64,000 nucleotides of DNA, taken from the NCBI GenBank assembly GCA_003116975.1, contig BGKB01000121.1, positions 142,747 to 206,746 of the forward strand, read 5' to 3'. Below, one piece after another: positions 31,332 to 40,265 of the stretch. The DNA is from Aurantiochytrium sp. KH105. Taxonomy: Eukaryota; Sar; Bigyra; Thraustochytrida; Thraustochytriidae. Within the stretch, counting starts at the first letter, position 1, and the number at the start of each line of letters is the position of its first letter. The notes under the pieces are model-generated. The model was given only the letters and a program-made list of their open reading frames with translations. It did not search any database and had not been told where the DNA came from. The translations under genes and the position numbers were made by a program.

Positions 31332-33752
31332 TTACAAGACGCGGACGGCAGCCTCCCGGTCTTCACAGTGTGGTCTGTACGCGGGCAAGTGATATCCTTG
31401 CTGTGCGAATTGCCCTGGCTGCGGAAACGTTTTCGCATCCAGGCCAACATTGTAGTCGCCAAAAGATATACTCACCTCTCGAAAAGATGTTGCACCTGGA
31501 TGTCCCGGCAAGGTCGCGTCCGTCTTATCAAAGACGACACCTGCAGATCCGGGCAACGCTTCGGAGGGTAGTACATCTTCGTGTACATCCATTTCAGCAA
31601 GATTGGAAGGCGGTGATCGGAAAAGTGCAGGCCGGGCGGTTTCCATGTACACCCAAGCTAAAACAAAAGCCAGCGAGAGGCCGCACATGAGCATGGAAAA
31701 AAAGAGTGCCCGCCCGTCGATCGTGTCGTATGGGACAAAGGTATCTGCAGAGGCCAAAAGATGAAGGAGCGTCGGTAGCATTACCACAATGCAAGCCAAC
31801 TTGGCAAGCAGTCGAAGCGCTATCACAGCAACATTGGGCCCAAGCTGTGGAGCCACATGCGACGATGCAAGTGCTGCCGCATTGTGCGTACGGGAGAGTC
31901 TGGCAATAAAGTCCTCAATAAAAAGCCGCGCAATACTTCCGAAAGCAGCCCATGCCAGCACGGTAGTGCCCCAGGGAGACGATGACGCGAGCGCCGGCAA
32001 GATCACGAGCATGCACGCTTCGGCATGCATCAGCGCCAAGGGAGGTGGGGCCAAAGTATTTGACGCTGCCGATCCTGTGCCGCTTTGTGTTCTTGTACCC
32101 ATGGCTGGTGGTGCAGACTGATGCATCGCCTTGGAAAAGAGACGAGCCAAGGCGCGAGAAATGCTAACTGCCTCAAAAACCAGTGAGGCGATCACAAGCA
32201 CCCTCATCCCGCTCCTCGCCTGCGCTGACAACGCCAGCGAAGTAAGAAAGCATAGCGCCAGAAGAACGGATACGCGAAATCGCTCGCCATGTTCCTGTGA
32301 AAAGGTTAGCACAGGACGTTCCGGGAGCAGACCCTGATCCGGATGCGGAAGAATGAGCAGCGCGTAAAGGGCCAGGGCTGCAGCGGCACCAAGCAGGGCT
32401 TCCGCAAAACTTGTGGTTTCTTGCACATGGAAGGGTTGCGCAGCAGCCCCAACGATGAGCCCAACCAAAACCAAAAGAGCGCAGGAAAAAATGATCACAA
32501 AGCTGCGCAGCTTGGTCTGCCGCCCAAAATCGACATCAGGGCGCATAGCCTCAAAGTTGATATCCTCTGGTGCTGGTGCAGACCGGACAAAGATGGGCTG
32601 CATGTCCTCGCCGAACTTTGAGCGGAGCTCGCGCGAAGGAGGGAACCACCAACGCTCGGCGTGGTCGCGCTGCGTGCCTTGCGGCGCCCCCGCAGATCCA
32701 AGACCTGGGCGCGGCGATTGCAGCGACGCCCCTTCTCGAAGCAGAGAGCTCGGCTCATCGTCGAAAAAGATGGCATCCTCGTCCTCTTCACCCAAGCCAG
32801 CCATGTGAATGTACTCGAGTGAGTCGCGCAGGACCGCCTTGGCGTCCACGGTGCGCTCAAAGGTGACCACAGCACATCCCAAAGCTTCGACATGATGCGT
32901 CGATTCCAGACGGGCAAGCTTTTCGTCAATTTTCTCCATCCAACGCCGATACCGGTCCTGGCGGCGGTCGCCAGCTCGTCGGGCCATGCGTCGACACATC
33001 CTGCAGCACAATAAACGAGGAACAACACCATGCAAAGGCCGCCAGCGTTGTTGTTCGCGCTCCGCAGCTCTTGACATGGCTCGGAGTTCATTGCGCAGGC
33101 GTCGCAGGCGCACAATTTGCCCGATATCCAGAAGCGTTAAAACGTTATCGACAGAGCCATACTTTTCAGCAAAGAAATCCGCCAAACGCGGGCCGTCAGG
33201 GACTAGACCCACGGAGCCTTGAAAGGCCGGGCAGCTCACCAAGACGCTGCGTGCCGCGACGCCGTCCACCTCCCAGTGCTGGCGCGTATCTCTGTAAAAT
33301 ATAATGGTGAGCACGATGAGCAACAGGCTCATCCACGCTGGCCGCAAAAGTGGGCCAGCCTTGGGCTCTGCGGCGTCCACGAGCCATCCTCCACATGCCG
33401 CCAGACAAAGGGTCGCTGCAGACAGCTGCAAGAAGATTACAAGCAGGGCTTGGCCGCTGCCCCAATTGGCCGCGGCCTTTCGCGCAGTGACTCCGGGCAG
33501 CTGCAAGACGTTGCTGCTGCTGTGCTCCCCAGTGCCAAGATTTTTGTGTGTTCGTGACGGCGACTGTGGCTGCGACTGCGACTGTGGCTGCGACTGCGAC
33601 TGTGGCTGCGCGTGCCCGTGCGCACGCGTCTGCTTCTGCATCTCCTCATCGTCTCTCCACGCAGCGTGCGCGTGGTGCTTGCTCGCGTGCAGGAGGCCGC
33701 ACGTCTCCCCGTCGACGTCCGGGCCGCCGGCATCCACGAGATCCTCTCGCAT
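31332..33752 (-). CDS. OSCA/TMEM63 (CSC1-like) membrane protein, divergent, 806 aa
   Basis: OSCA/TMEM63 proteins are osmo- or mechanosensitive cation channels. The visible layout fits: two N-terminal hydrophobic helices; a long cytosolic domain with an LVSCPAF strand, a basic linker, CAVVTFERTVDAKA and the hallmark-like APAPEDINFEAM (compare APEPxDIxWxNL); then about eight further hydrophobic segments beginning LRSFVIIFSCALLVL. The transmembrane core is poorly conserved by eye, so this is a divergent member. A QPQSQSQPQS repeat lies in the N-terminal tail (bases about 33550-33612). The frame runs upstream of the ATG at 33752 only to a GTG at 33896. What ion it conducts, or whether it conducts at all, is unknown. 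Confidence 0.7.
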   Translation of the reverse strand: MREDLVDAGGPDVDGETCGLLHASKHHAHAAWRDDEEMQKQTRAHGHAQPQSQSQPQSQSQPQSPSRTHKNLGTGEHSSSNVLQLPGVTARKAAANWGSGQALLVIFLQLSAATLCLAACGGWLVDAAEPKAGPLLRPAWMSLLLIVLTIIFYRDTRQHWEVDGVAARSVLVSCPAFQGSVGLVPDGPRLADFFAEKYGSVDNVLTLLDIGQIVRLRRLRNELRAMSRAAEREQQRWRPLHGVVPRLLCCRMCRRMARRAGDRRQDRYRRWMEKIDEKLARLESTHHVEALGCAVVTFERTVDAKAVLRDSLEYIHMAGLGEEDEDAIFFDDEPSSLLREGASLQSPRPGLGSAGAPQGTQRDHAERWWFPPSRELRSKFGEDMQPIFVRSAPAPEDINFEAMRPDVDFGRQTKLRSFVIIFSCALLVLVGLIVGAAAQPFHVQETTSFAEALLGAAAALALYALLILPHPDQGLLPERPVLTFSQEHGERFRVSVLLALCFLTSLALSAQARSGMRVLVIASLVFEAVSISRALARLFSKAMHQSAPPAMGTRTQSGTGSAASNTLAPPPLALMHAEACMLVILPALASSSPWGTTVLAWAAFGSIARLFIEDFIARLSRTHNAAALASSHVAPQLGPNVAVIALRLLAKLACIVVMLPTLLHLLASADTFVPYDTIDGRALFFSMLMCGLSLAFVLAWVYMETARPALFRSPPSNLAEMDVHEDVLPSEALPGSAGVVFDKTDATLPGHPGATSFREVSISFGDYNVGLDAKTFPQPGQFAQQGYHLPAYRPHCEDREAAVRVL

Positions 33753-34692
33753 CCGTTTGCCCCGAGGCCCGGCCGGCCGGCTGGCTGCACGCACGTTTGT
33801 TCCCGGCGGGCTCGAGCGGCCGCGACGGCGAGCCCGGCTGCGCAAGACACCGGCTGCGCGCAACGCTGTCGCGATCGCTCTGCAACGCGCGCGCACGCGC
33901 CTCTCGTTTGGTGTTTGGACAGAGACGAAGAGAAGACACTCTTGAAGATTTTTGAGGCGCCTTCCTTCCTCCTCTTCTCCCTTCTGCTTCTTCTTCTTCG
34001 CCTTCTCAACTCCCGCTGCGCGACTTGATCCTGGTCACGACTTCTTGTGCCGGTTGGCCAGGAGACCTTTGCTGCGAGCCAGGCAGAGGCAGGTTATCCT
34101 GCCGACCAGGACTGTCGGCGAGCTGCGGACGAGGAAGGAAGGGGCTGCGCGTGGATCCGGGCTGGCAACAGACGACTCGGGGAGCTCGTTGCCAGTCTCG
34201 GCAAATCGCAACTCCTCCTCTCTCGCCTAGCGCATACGCTGGGTCGATCGATGGTCACAGTCCAGGATGGTGATGAGGATGGATAGTGATGATGAGAGAT
34301 GGTGCTCTGCGATGCTCTTTCGCCCAGCCTGAGGAGATGCCAAGACCACGGGATGACACAAAAAGCAGCCCCCACGCGATCTTCGTTAGTTTGAAGGAAA
34401 CGGGGAAAAGGCGAGACGAAGGGGAGACACCGTTTCAGCAACAGGAAACTGTCGACACGCGCTGCGAGGAGAAGCGGTCCGACTCGGAGCTTGGCAAGAA
34501 GCACTGATGAGAAAAAAAGCGTCGCGTCGTGTCGCGATCCATCCATCAACAAGTACTCGGAAATGAGGAGGACACTCGTGATTCCGAATTGATCTTTATT
34601 TTTCCGCATCGAGGAGGCGTGCAAATTAATTTGAGGCGCACGAAGGCAGCGACGATCTTCGTTGAAAAGCTAAGAAGCTTTCTTTTCTTAGT
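33753..34692. other. Spacer upstream of the OSCA-like gene, no gene seen
   Basis: 940 bp holding the OSCA-like promoter and the 3' end of the CTFxP-repeat gene. Bases 33955-34015 are TTC/CTT-rich. No convincing coding frame. Confidence 0.45.
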
Positions 34693-37600
34693 TTAGTTGA
34701 GGAGTTCGAGGATTTCGTCGTCGGGGCCGTCGTTGTCCACCTGGTCGAGAAAGGCGTCAAGATCAAGACTACCCAAGCTACCGAGCTCACTTATGTCGTC
34801 GGCGGTGGTGGTCACAATTTTGTCGCCCATCTTGACATGAATGATGCCACTTCCCGAGGAATCTGGACTCTTGGGCTCCGGAGTCCGGGTTCCCCGGGAC
34901 GCAGGCGGCCTCAAAAGGATTGCAGGAGGAGGCGGACTATTGTCCTCCTTGTTCTTGTGAACAATGAGACCAATTGGAGGATTCCATGTAGGCACGGCGG
35001 ACGATTTAGAGGTCGCTGTGGCCGGGGACCTGGGCGCCGAGGGTGACCGGGACAACATGCTCACGCGAAGCTTCGGGCCTTTGCCCGGTAGAATGTTTGA
35101 CGAGCTATGGGTGGCTGTTAGACTACTTCTCTCGAGGTCCAGCAACGGGGGGAGGTCGCCGGCATCGCTCCCGGAGTCGCTTCCCCCCGAGACTCGCTGT
35201 GCCTTGAGCACGCGACGATGGGACTCATTGCCGTGGCGAGGGTGGTCGTCTTCGTCGTCGCTTTTGCTCTCCACCACTTCGTCGGCATCGTTCGCCGTGG
35301 TCGCAGAGGCGGACGCCTTTTCTGGAACCCGGGCTGTGGGCCCAGAGTCTGTGCCCTTGGGTGCGAGCGCCTTTGCGTTGGGCTGTAGACGCACGACCTC
35401 CGTCTTCGACTCTGCTTTGGTCTCGGCCTTGGCGTGTTCCGCCTCCTCGGAGCGCGCGATTGCTTTCTTGGGCTCTGCTCTTGCCGAGCCAGCTGGTCGA
35501 GCGAGGTCAGCAATGCGCTTGGGTGCGGGAAGGTCATCCAGTGAGGACGACGTGGAGGAGGAAGACGAGGAGGAAGAAGACGAGGAGGAAGACGATGACG
35601 ATGACGATGACGACCCCGACGACGACGAAGAGCCCGAAGATCGGGACGACCCAGACGACGACGAAGAGCCCGAGGATGCGTCCGAAGCAGAAGAGTTCGA
35701 CGAGGCATCCGACGCAGAAGAACGCGAAGATGACGAAGATGACGATGACGCCGAAGAGCTCGAAGACCTCGAGGAACCCGAAGACGAAGATGACGCCGCA
35801 GAAGCCGCGCTCAATGCCGATCGCGGCGAAGTCGCTGTGCAAACAGACTTTGCGTCAACAAGCTCTTCTTCGCTGCGAATGGTAGATGCACTGCTTGCAG
35901 AGGTGTCGACTTCCAAGGAGCGATTTGACGGCGACTTCTTTGTCTGGGCCGCTCGGACCTCCGCCCGGGCCTTCTCTTCAGCCTCACGCTGACGACGTCG
36001 CTGCCTGCATACCTCGTCGCGGCTAGCCCGCCAAACAGAGGTGGAAGCTTCGTCGCTAAAGACGGATTCAACATCGAAATTCGATGGCGATCCCGCACGG
36101 TTCGTCGCGGACCCAGGGTGCCAGGCGCCGAGTTTTGGTTTTTGTTCGAGCTTTGCACGAGGCGAAAGCGCCTCCAAGAGAGCCGGAGGCGAGCGTGGGG
36201 AGCGCGGTGACACCCCCTTGGCCTGGAGCATAATATCTCGCGCCTTGCGCACATCGAAGGCCGACGGACTTGCGGCGCGGGCTTGGTCAATAATATCGAT
36301 GGTATCAGAAGAGAAACGCGTTTCGTTGCGGGCGCGCTCCTCATTGTCCAGCGTGCTGCGCACGGTCTCCAGGGCGTTCTGGATGTCTTGATGGCGCTCG
36401 TGCATGGACACAAGGTGAGTTTGTTGGTCGTCGGGTGAGCGTGGCGAAATGAGGTTTCCGGGAGAGATCGGGCCGTCCCGGCGCATCTCTTGGTCCACGG
36501 TAGTGATGTTGAGTGCACTGAAGCGAATGTTGCGCCTCTCTTGCTCTTGTACGCGCAAGTGGTGATACAATCGCTCCTTGCGTTCATCGATGCGGCGCGC
36601 GTCCTCGTAGAGACGCATTGTTTGGTCATGGTCGCTTTTGCGCTTGCGCTGTCTCTGGAGCGTCGGCGAAGTCGCATCGAAGGCCGTGGCAGCCGCCTCG
36701 TCGATACGCGCTTGATCTTCCACTTTGAGCTCGTCGAGATGGAGCTGGAGCCGGCGCGCGTCCTTATAGAGACGAATGTGTCGCGGCGAACTTGCCGATT
36801 CAGGATCACAGCGATGTAATAAGAGCGCGTCGAGCTTTTCCGAAACAGCGCCGACCCGAGGCGCAAAGGAGCACTCTTTGAGATCACTGAGTTCGCGTGC
36901 AATGTCGAGCGAGTGCCGAAAGTTAGGATCGCTTGCCCGCGCGCGCCGCTGAGCGAGAATTTCGGTACCCGAGGTGTAAAGGAAGTTGATGCGCTGCATG
37001 TTCCATTTGCTCAGATGTCTGTGCACTGAAGCTGCGGCGCTCTCGGCCAGGGCGCTCTCACGCAAGAGTCTGTGCTTGGCTTCGAGAAGTTTTGCGTCAG
37101 AGTACAGGCGCATGGTGAGCTTTCGAACATGCTCGGCGTCGAGCACAAGCGGCCCCGGCTTGCGCGGCGCCTCGCCAGCGCTGTGCCGCCGCACTGAGCT
37201 TTGTGGGGTAAACGTGCACTCAAGCCTCTCGCGTTCCTCGAGCTGGGCGCGAAGAGCCTGTCGTCGTGCCTCGCGTTTTTCAAGAACGGCTGTTCGACGA
37301 ATTTCGAGCGGGGTGATGCGGTCGGGAAGAGACCTTCGCGCGACCATGACGGGTTTGAAGGTGCATTCGCGCAGTGTGAGCGCGGTTCTTCGTTTCTCCG
37401 TGGCGCGTTTGGCCTCTTGGAGTGCTTGTTTGTCCGGGCATAGTCTTGCAGGGTTCGGGGGCGGCACGGGCGGTTCAGTGGCTGTGGGCTCGCCAGACAC
37501 GTTGTCGATATCTGCCTCGATGGCCCTCTCGCCGCGTCCTCGTCCTGACCCTCGTCCGCGGCCGCGGCCGCGGCCGCGGCCGCGACCTCGCCCACGGCTT

Positions 37601-39303
37601 TGTCCGCGTCCTCCTTGTCCATGCCCACGACTTCGCCGAGGATTGTTGATCTTTGGCTGAAAGCTGCACTCCACATCCAGGACCTTGCGCTTCGCCTCCA
37701 AACTTTGCTGCGTCCTTGCGGCTGTCGCATGAAGTCTGTCAAAAACGCCGGCCTTGCCGCCTCCGCGCCCGGTTGATTTTCGTCTTCGTGCTGCTTTCGG
37801 CGTGATGACGGGCTTAAAGGAGCATTCTGGGTCGACAACTTGCCGTTTCTCCTTGAGTTTCTCTTGTCGAACCTGTGCGCCCATGTACAGTCGATCATAG
37901 CGTTTCTCGCCCTCGTGGCTCGCAAATCGCGAAGCAAGTTTGGTGAGCTTTGGCGCGAAGGGACACTGCTCGGCCTGCAGCTGCTCCGAGACAGCTCGGA
38001 TATTAATCTTGGCACGGACATGGTCCAGATAAAGCTTGTCGGCATGTTTTGGGTTGTGGCTTGTTGGCTGAGAGTGAGCAGAAGGCGCTGTTCCGCAACT
38101 GCTTTCTGACCCTGTACGACGGAAAGAGGCCCGAGGCCGGTATGCTGAAGCACCGGAGCTCTGAGAAGAAGAAGTCGCTGAGCGATGTCCTGAAGCTTGC
38201 GAGGATCGAAACGATGTTTTCGGACGATCATCCGAAGCTCCAGATCGTTGAGAAGACACTTCTGAGTCATGGATCGAGGTTCCAGAGCGACCGTCCAGGA
38301 CATCTCCATGATCTGAGACAAGCACTTCTTGTGTCGAATATGCATTTGGCCCATTTCGCACTGGCTTTGGTGAAACATCTTCTCTCGTTATCAACGCTGT
38401 CGGCTTTGTCTCCTCAACTGGAAGGACGGTAAGCATTTCCGCTGCGTCTTCTTGCTCCACATCCTCGATACTGTCAGCTCTCGACTCATGGTCGGAGACA
38501 GCTTGCGTTGTAATAACGTCAGTCACTTGTTCGTGCTCAGAATCCGCTTGCACAATTGCAGCAGCCACTGACTTGTGGTCGGAAGCAGCTTGCGTAGAAA
38601 TAACGTCAGTCACCGACTCTTGCTCGGAAAGAGCTAGTACATTTACGTCAGCCATTGAATCGTGGTCAGAAACATCTTGCACATTCGCATCAGCCATTGC
38701 CTCGTGCTTAACACCAGCTTCCTTAATAACGTCAGCCGTTGGTTCGTGGCCAGAGGTAACTTGCAAATCAGCGTCGGCCATTGGTTCGTGACCAGAAATA
38801 GGTTGGATATCGTCAGATGCCAGTTCTTCGTCTGCTGTGTCACTGCCTTGGAGTTTGTCAAACACTAACTCTGAAGCTGCCCGGTCCGTGTTTTCTAGCT
38901 CGTCAGGTATTGAGTCTTCGTTGGCCTGCAAAAGAGGTGCTTCCAAAGTGTCAGAGACGTGTGCGGACACCTCTTCATCTTCATCTAAATCCTGGGAAAG
39001 CGTGTGACTGACCACGGACATTACGTCCTCTGCAAGAGATTCCGAGGTTTTTGGAAAGGCGAATTGTTCTGCATTAGGAACGTCGGGTGCAAGTGGGGAT
39101 GTGCTCTTGATCAAGCCAAAGACGCCTGCCGCTCCTGTACTAAGTATTGTAGGAGATACTGCCCCCGACGTCATCTGTTGAGGATCCTGGTGTGCGGGTT
39201 TGTGATCGGTTTGCTGCTGCGCATCGTCTGCAATACTAGTCTTTATGTCGTCAAGGTCGCTTGGACTCCACTCGGATGCGTCGGATGCATCAGAGGCGTC
39301 CAT
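34693..39303 (-). CDS. CTFxP-repeat protein with RG, Ser and acidic blocks, 1536 aa
   Basis: The middle half carries at least six copies of a short motif of the form E-C-T/S-F-x-P (QCPFAPKL, ECSFKPVI, ECSFQPKI, ECTFKPVM, ECTFTPQS, ECSFAPRV), spaced 50-150 residues apart and separated by basic coiled-coil-like helices with LYxDAxxL/R. Comparable Cys/Thr-Phe-x-Pro arrays occur in protist flagellar and microtubule-associated proteins, but the family is poorly defined, so function is only suggested. The N-terminal 280 residues contain degenerate repeats of about 16-20 residues around DHESMAD. An RGRGRG block lies at bases about 37545-37600, and Ser runs at about 35530-35690. The C-terminus is acidic (DAFLDQVDND). 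Intronless, clear ATG. Large and mostly disordered, probably a structural scaffold. Confidence 0.7.
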   Translation of the reverse strand: MDASDASDASEWSPSDLDDIKTSIADDAQQQTDHKPAHQDPQQMTSGAVSPTILSTGAAGVFGLIKSTSPLAPDVPNAEQFAFPKTSESLAEDVMSVVSHTLSQDLDEDEEVSAHVSDTLEAPLLQANEDSIPDELENTDRAASELVFDKLQGSDTADEELASDDIQPISGHEPMADADLQVTSGHEPTADVIKEAGVKHEAMADANVQDVSDHDSMADVNVLALSEQESVTDVISTQAASDHKSVAAAIVQADSEHEQVTDVITTQAVSDHESRADSIEDVEQEDAAEMLTVLPVEETKPTALITREDVSPKPVRNGPNAYSTQEVLVSDHGDVLDGRSGTSIHDSEVSSQRSGASDDRPKTSFRSSQASGHRSATSSSQSSGASAYRPRASFRRTGSESSCGTAPSAHSQPTSHNPKHADKLYLDHVRAKINIRAVSEQLQAEQCPFAPKLTKLASRFASHEGEKRYDRLYMGAQVRQEKLKEKRQVVDPECSFKPVITPKAARRRKSTGRGGGKAGVFDRLHATAARTQQSLEAKRKVLDVECSFQPKINNPRRSRGHGQGGRGQSRGRGRGRGRGRGRGRGSGRGRGERAIEADIDNVSGEPTATEPPVPPPNPARLCPDKQALQEAKRATEKRRTALTLRECTFKPVMVARRSLPDRITPLEIRRTAVLEKREARRQALRAQLEERERLECTFTPQSSVRRHSAGEAPRKPGPLVLDAEHVRKLTMRLYSDAKLLEAKHRLLRESALAESAAASVHRHLSKWNMQRINFLYTSGTEILAQRRARASDPNFRHSLDIARELSDLKECSFAPRVGAVSEKLDALLLHRCDPESASSPRHIRLYKDARRLQLHLDELKVEDQARIDEAAATAFDATSPTLQRQRKRKSDHDQTMRLYEDARRIDERKERLYHHLRVQEQERRNIRFSALNITTVDQEMRRDGPISPGNLISPRSPDDQQTHLVSMHERHQDIQNALETVRSTLDNEERARNETRFSSDTIDIIDQARAASPSAFDVRKARDIMLQAKGVSPRSPRSPPALLEALSPRAKLEQKPKLGAWHPGSATNRAGSPSNFDVESVFSDEASTSVWRASRDEVCRQRRRQREAEEKARAEVRAAQTKKSPSNRSLEVDTSASSASTIRSEEELVDAKSVCTATSPRSALSAASAASSSSSGSSRSSSSSASSSSSSSSRSSASDASSNSSASDASSGSSSSSGSSRSSGSSSSSGSSSSSSSSSSSSSSSSSSSSTSSSLDDLPAPKRIADLARPAGSARAEPKKAIARSEEAEHAKAETKAESKTEVVRLQPNAKALAPKGTDSGPTARVPEKASASATTANDADEVVESKSDDEDDHPRHGNESHRRVLKAQRVSGGSDSGSDAGDLPPLLDLERSSLTATHSSSNILPGKGPKLRVSMLSRSPSAPRSPATATSKSSAVPTWNPPIGLIVHKNKEDNSPPPPAILLRPPASRGTRTPEPKSPDSSGSGIIHVKMGDKIVTTTADDISELGSLGSLDLDAFLDQVDNDGPDDEILELLN
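35530..35700 (-). repeat. Polyserine-coding low-complexity tract
   Basis: GACGA/GAGGA-type trinucleotides on the plus strand, read on the gene strand as TCG, TCC and TCT serines. It encodes the longest serine-rich block of the CTFxP protein. Confidence 0.85.
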
Positions 39304-40265
39304 GGCGCCTTGCGGCGCCTAGGGCGCGTGAAATTCTGCGCGCAAGTGCCAAAGACTGCGCACGAGGAGCTGTATTGCGAGTCGGGACGGAGGTGCGTGA
39401 CCGTGCGAGTTCCGTGGCAGTCTCTGGGTGTGCTCCAGCAGGCTGCACCTCGTTTCGCCGCTGCACGCCACACCGCGCCACGCCACTGCGCCGTCGAAGC
39501 TTAACGCGCAACGAGCGAGAGCGTCTCGGCCAGCTTTGGTGTGCGTTGCTTGCGTTGCTCTCAAACAGCTTTTTTAGCCAGTCAAGTTTCCTTTGCTTTT
39601 CTCTCCTCTCTCTCTCTCTCCCCCCCCGCGTCACAGGCCGCAAATGGAGAAGAGGTGGCGACGCAGCGTTTGGCGCGGCTGCGAATAGGACGAATCACGC
39701 GGCGGTTCTTGTTCAGGGGTCTTAACAACCAAAGAGGAGGCGGCCGATCATTGAGAAGCAGAGGTGACTTTCCCGCTGTGAAATCCGAGCCGCCACAAGT
39801 CCATTTCGCAGGAAAGTACAATTCGCCACCAAAGGTAGCAGACCCGAACCTTTCATGTAAGAAGTAGGCACGACACCCGCCGCGGTCCCGAGGAGTCGGA
39901 GATCCTCGATTCACGCCGCATCGAAATCGTCAACGGATATGTCGTCAAGAATATTACGGGGTACACACCTTTCACCCACTGGCAGTCACTGGCAAGGGAA
40001 AAAGAAAAGAAAGAAAAAACAGAACGATGCGGATGTGGTTCAAGCTTCCTTGAGCAAGGCCTGATGGCTCCATTTCTTGGATGTTGACATTTTTGTCGAG
40101 CTTCAAGCCATGCGGAGTCGGTATGAAACATCTGTTCGAGAAACTTACTGCTTCTGAGGATCTGGTATTGATTTTTCCAATATCTCGAAGAACAAGAAGA
40201 AGAAAAAAAAAAAGGACTCGGGGATGGGATGGTGAACATGACGATGATATAGATTATGGGTTGCT
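39304..40265. other. Spacer upstream of the CTFxP gene, no gene seen
   Basis: 962 bp holding the promoter of the CTFxP gene and the 3' end of the dienoyl-CoA reductase gene. A CT/C-rich block (CTCTCTCTCTCCCCCCCC) sits at about 39606-39630. Bases 40000-40240 are A-rich. No gene is supported. Confidence 0.45.

Noticed and set aside
33753-33896. 48-codon GTG-initiated extension of the OSCA-like protein
   Set aside because: No ATG, Arg-rich, and membrane topology is unaffected; the ATG at 33752 is preferred.
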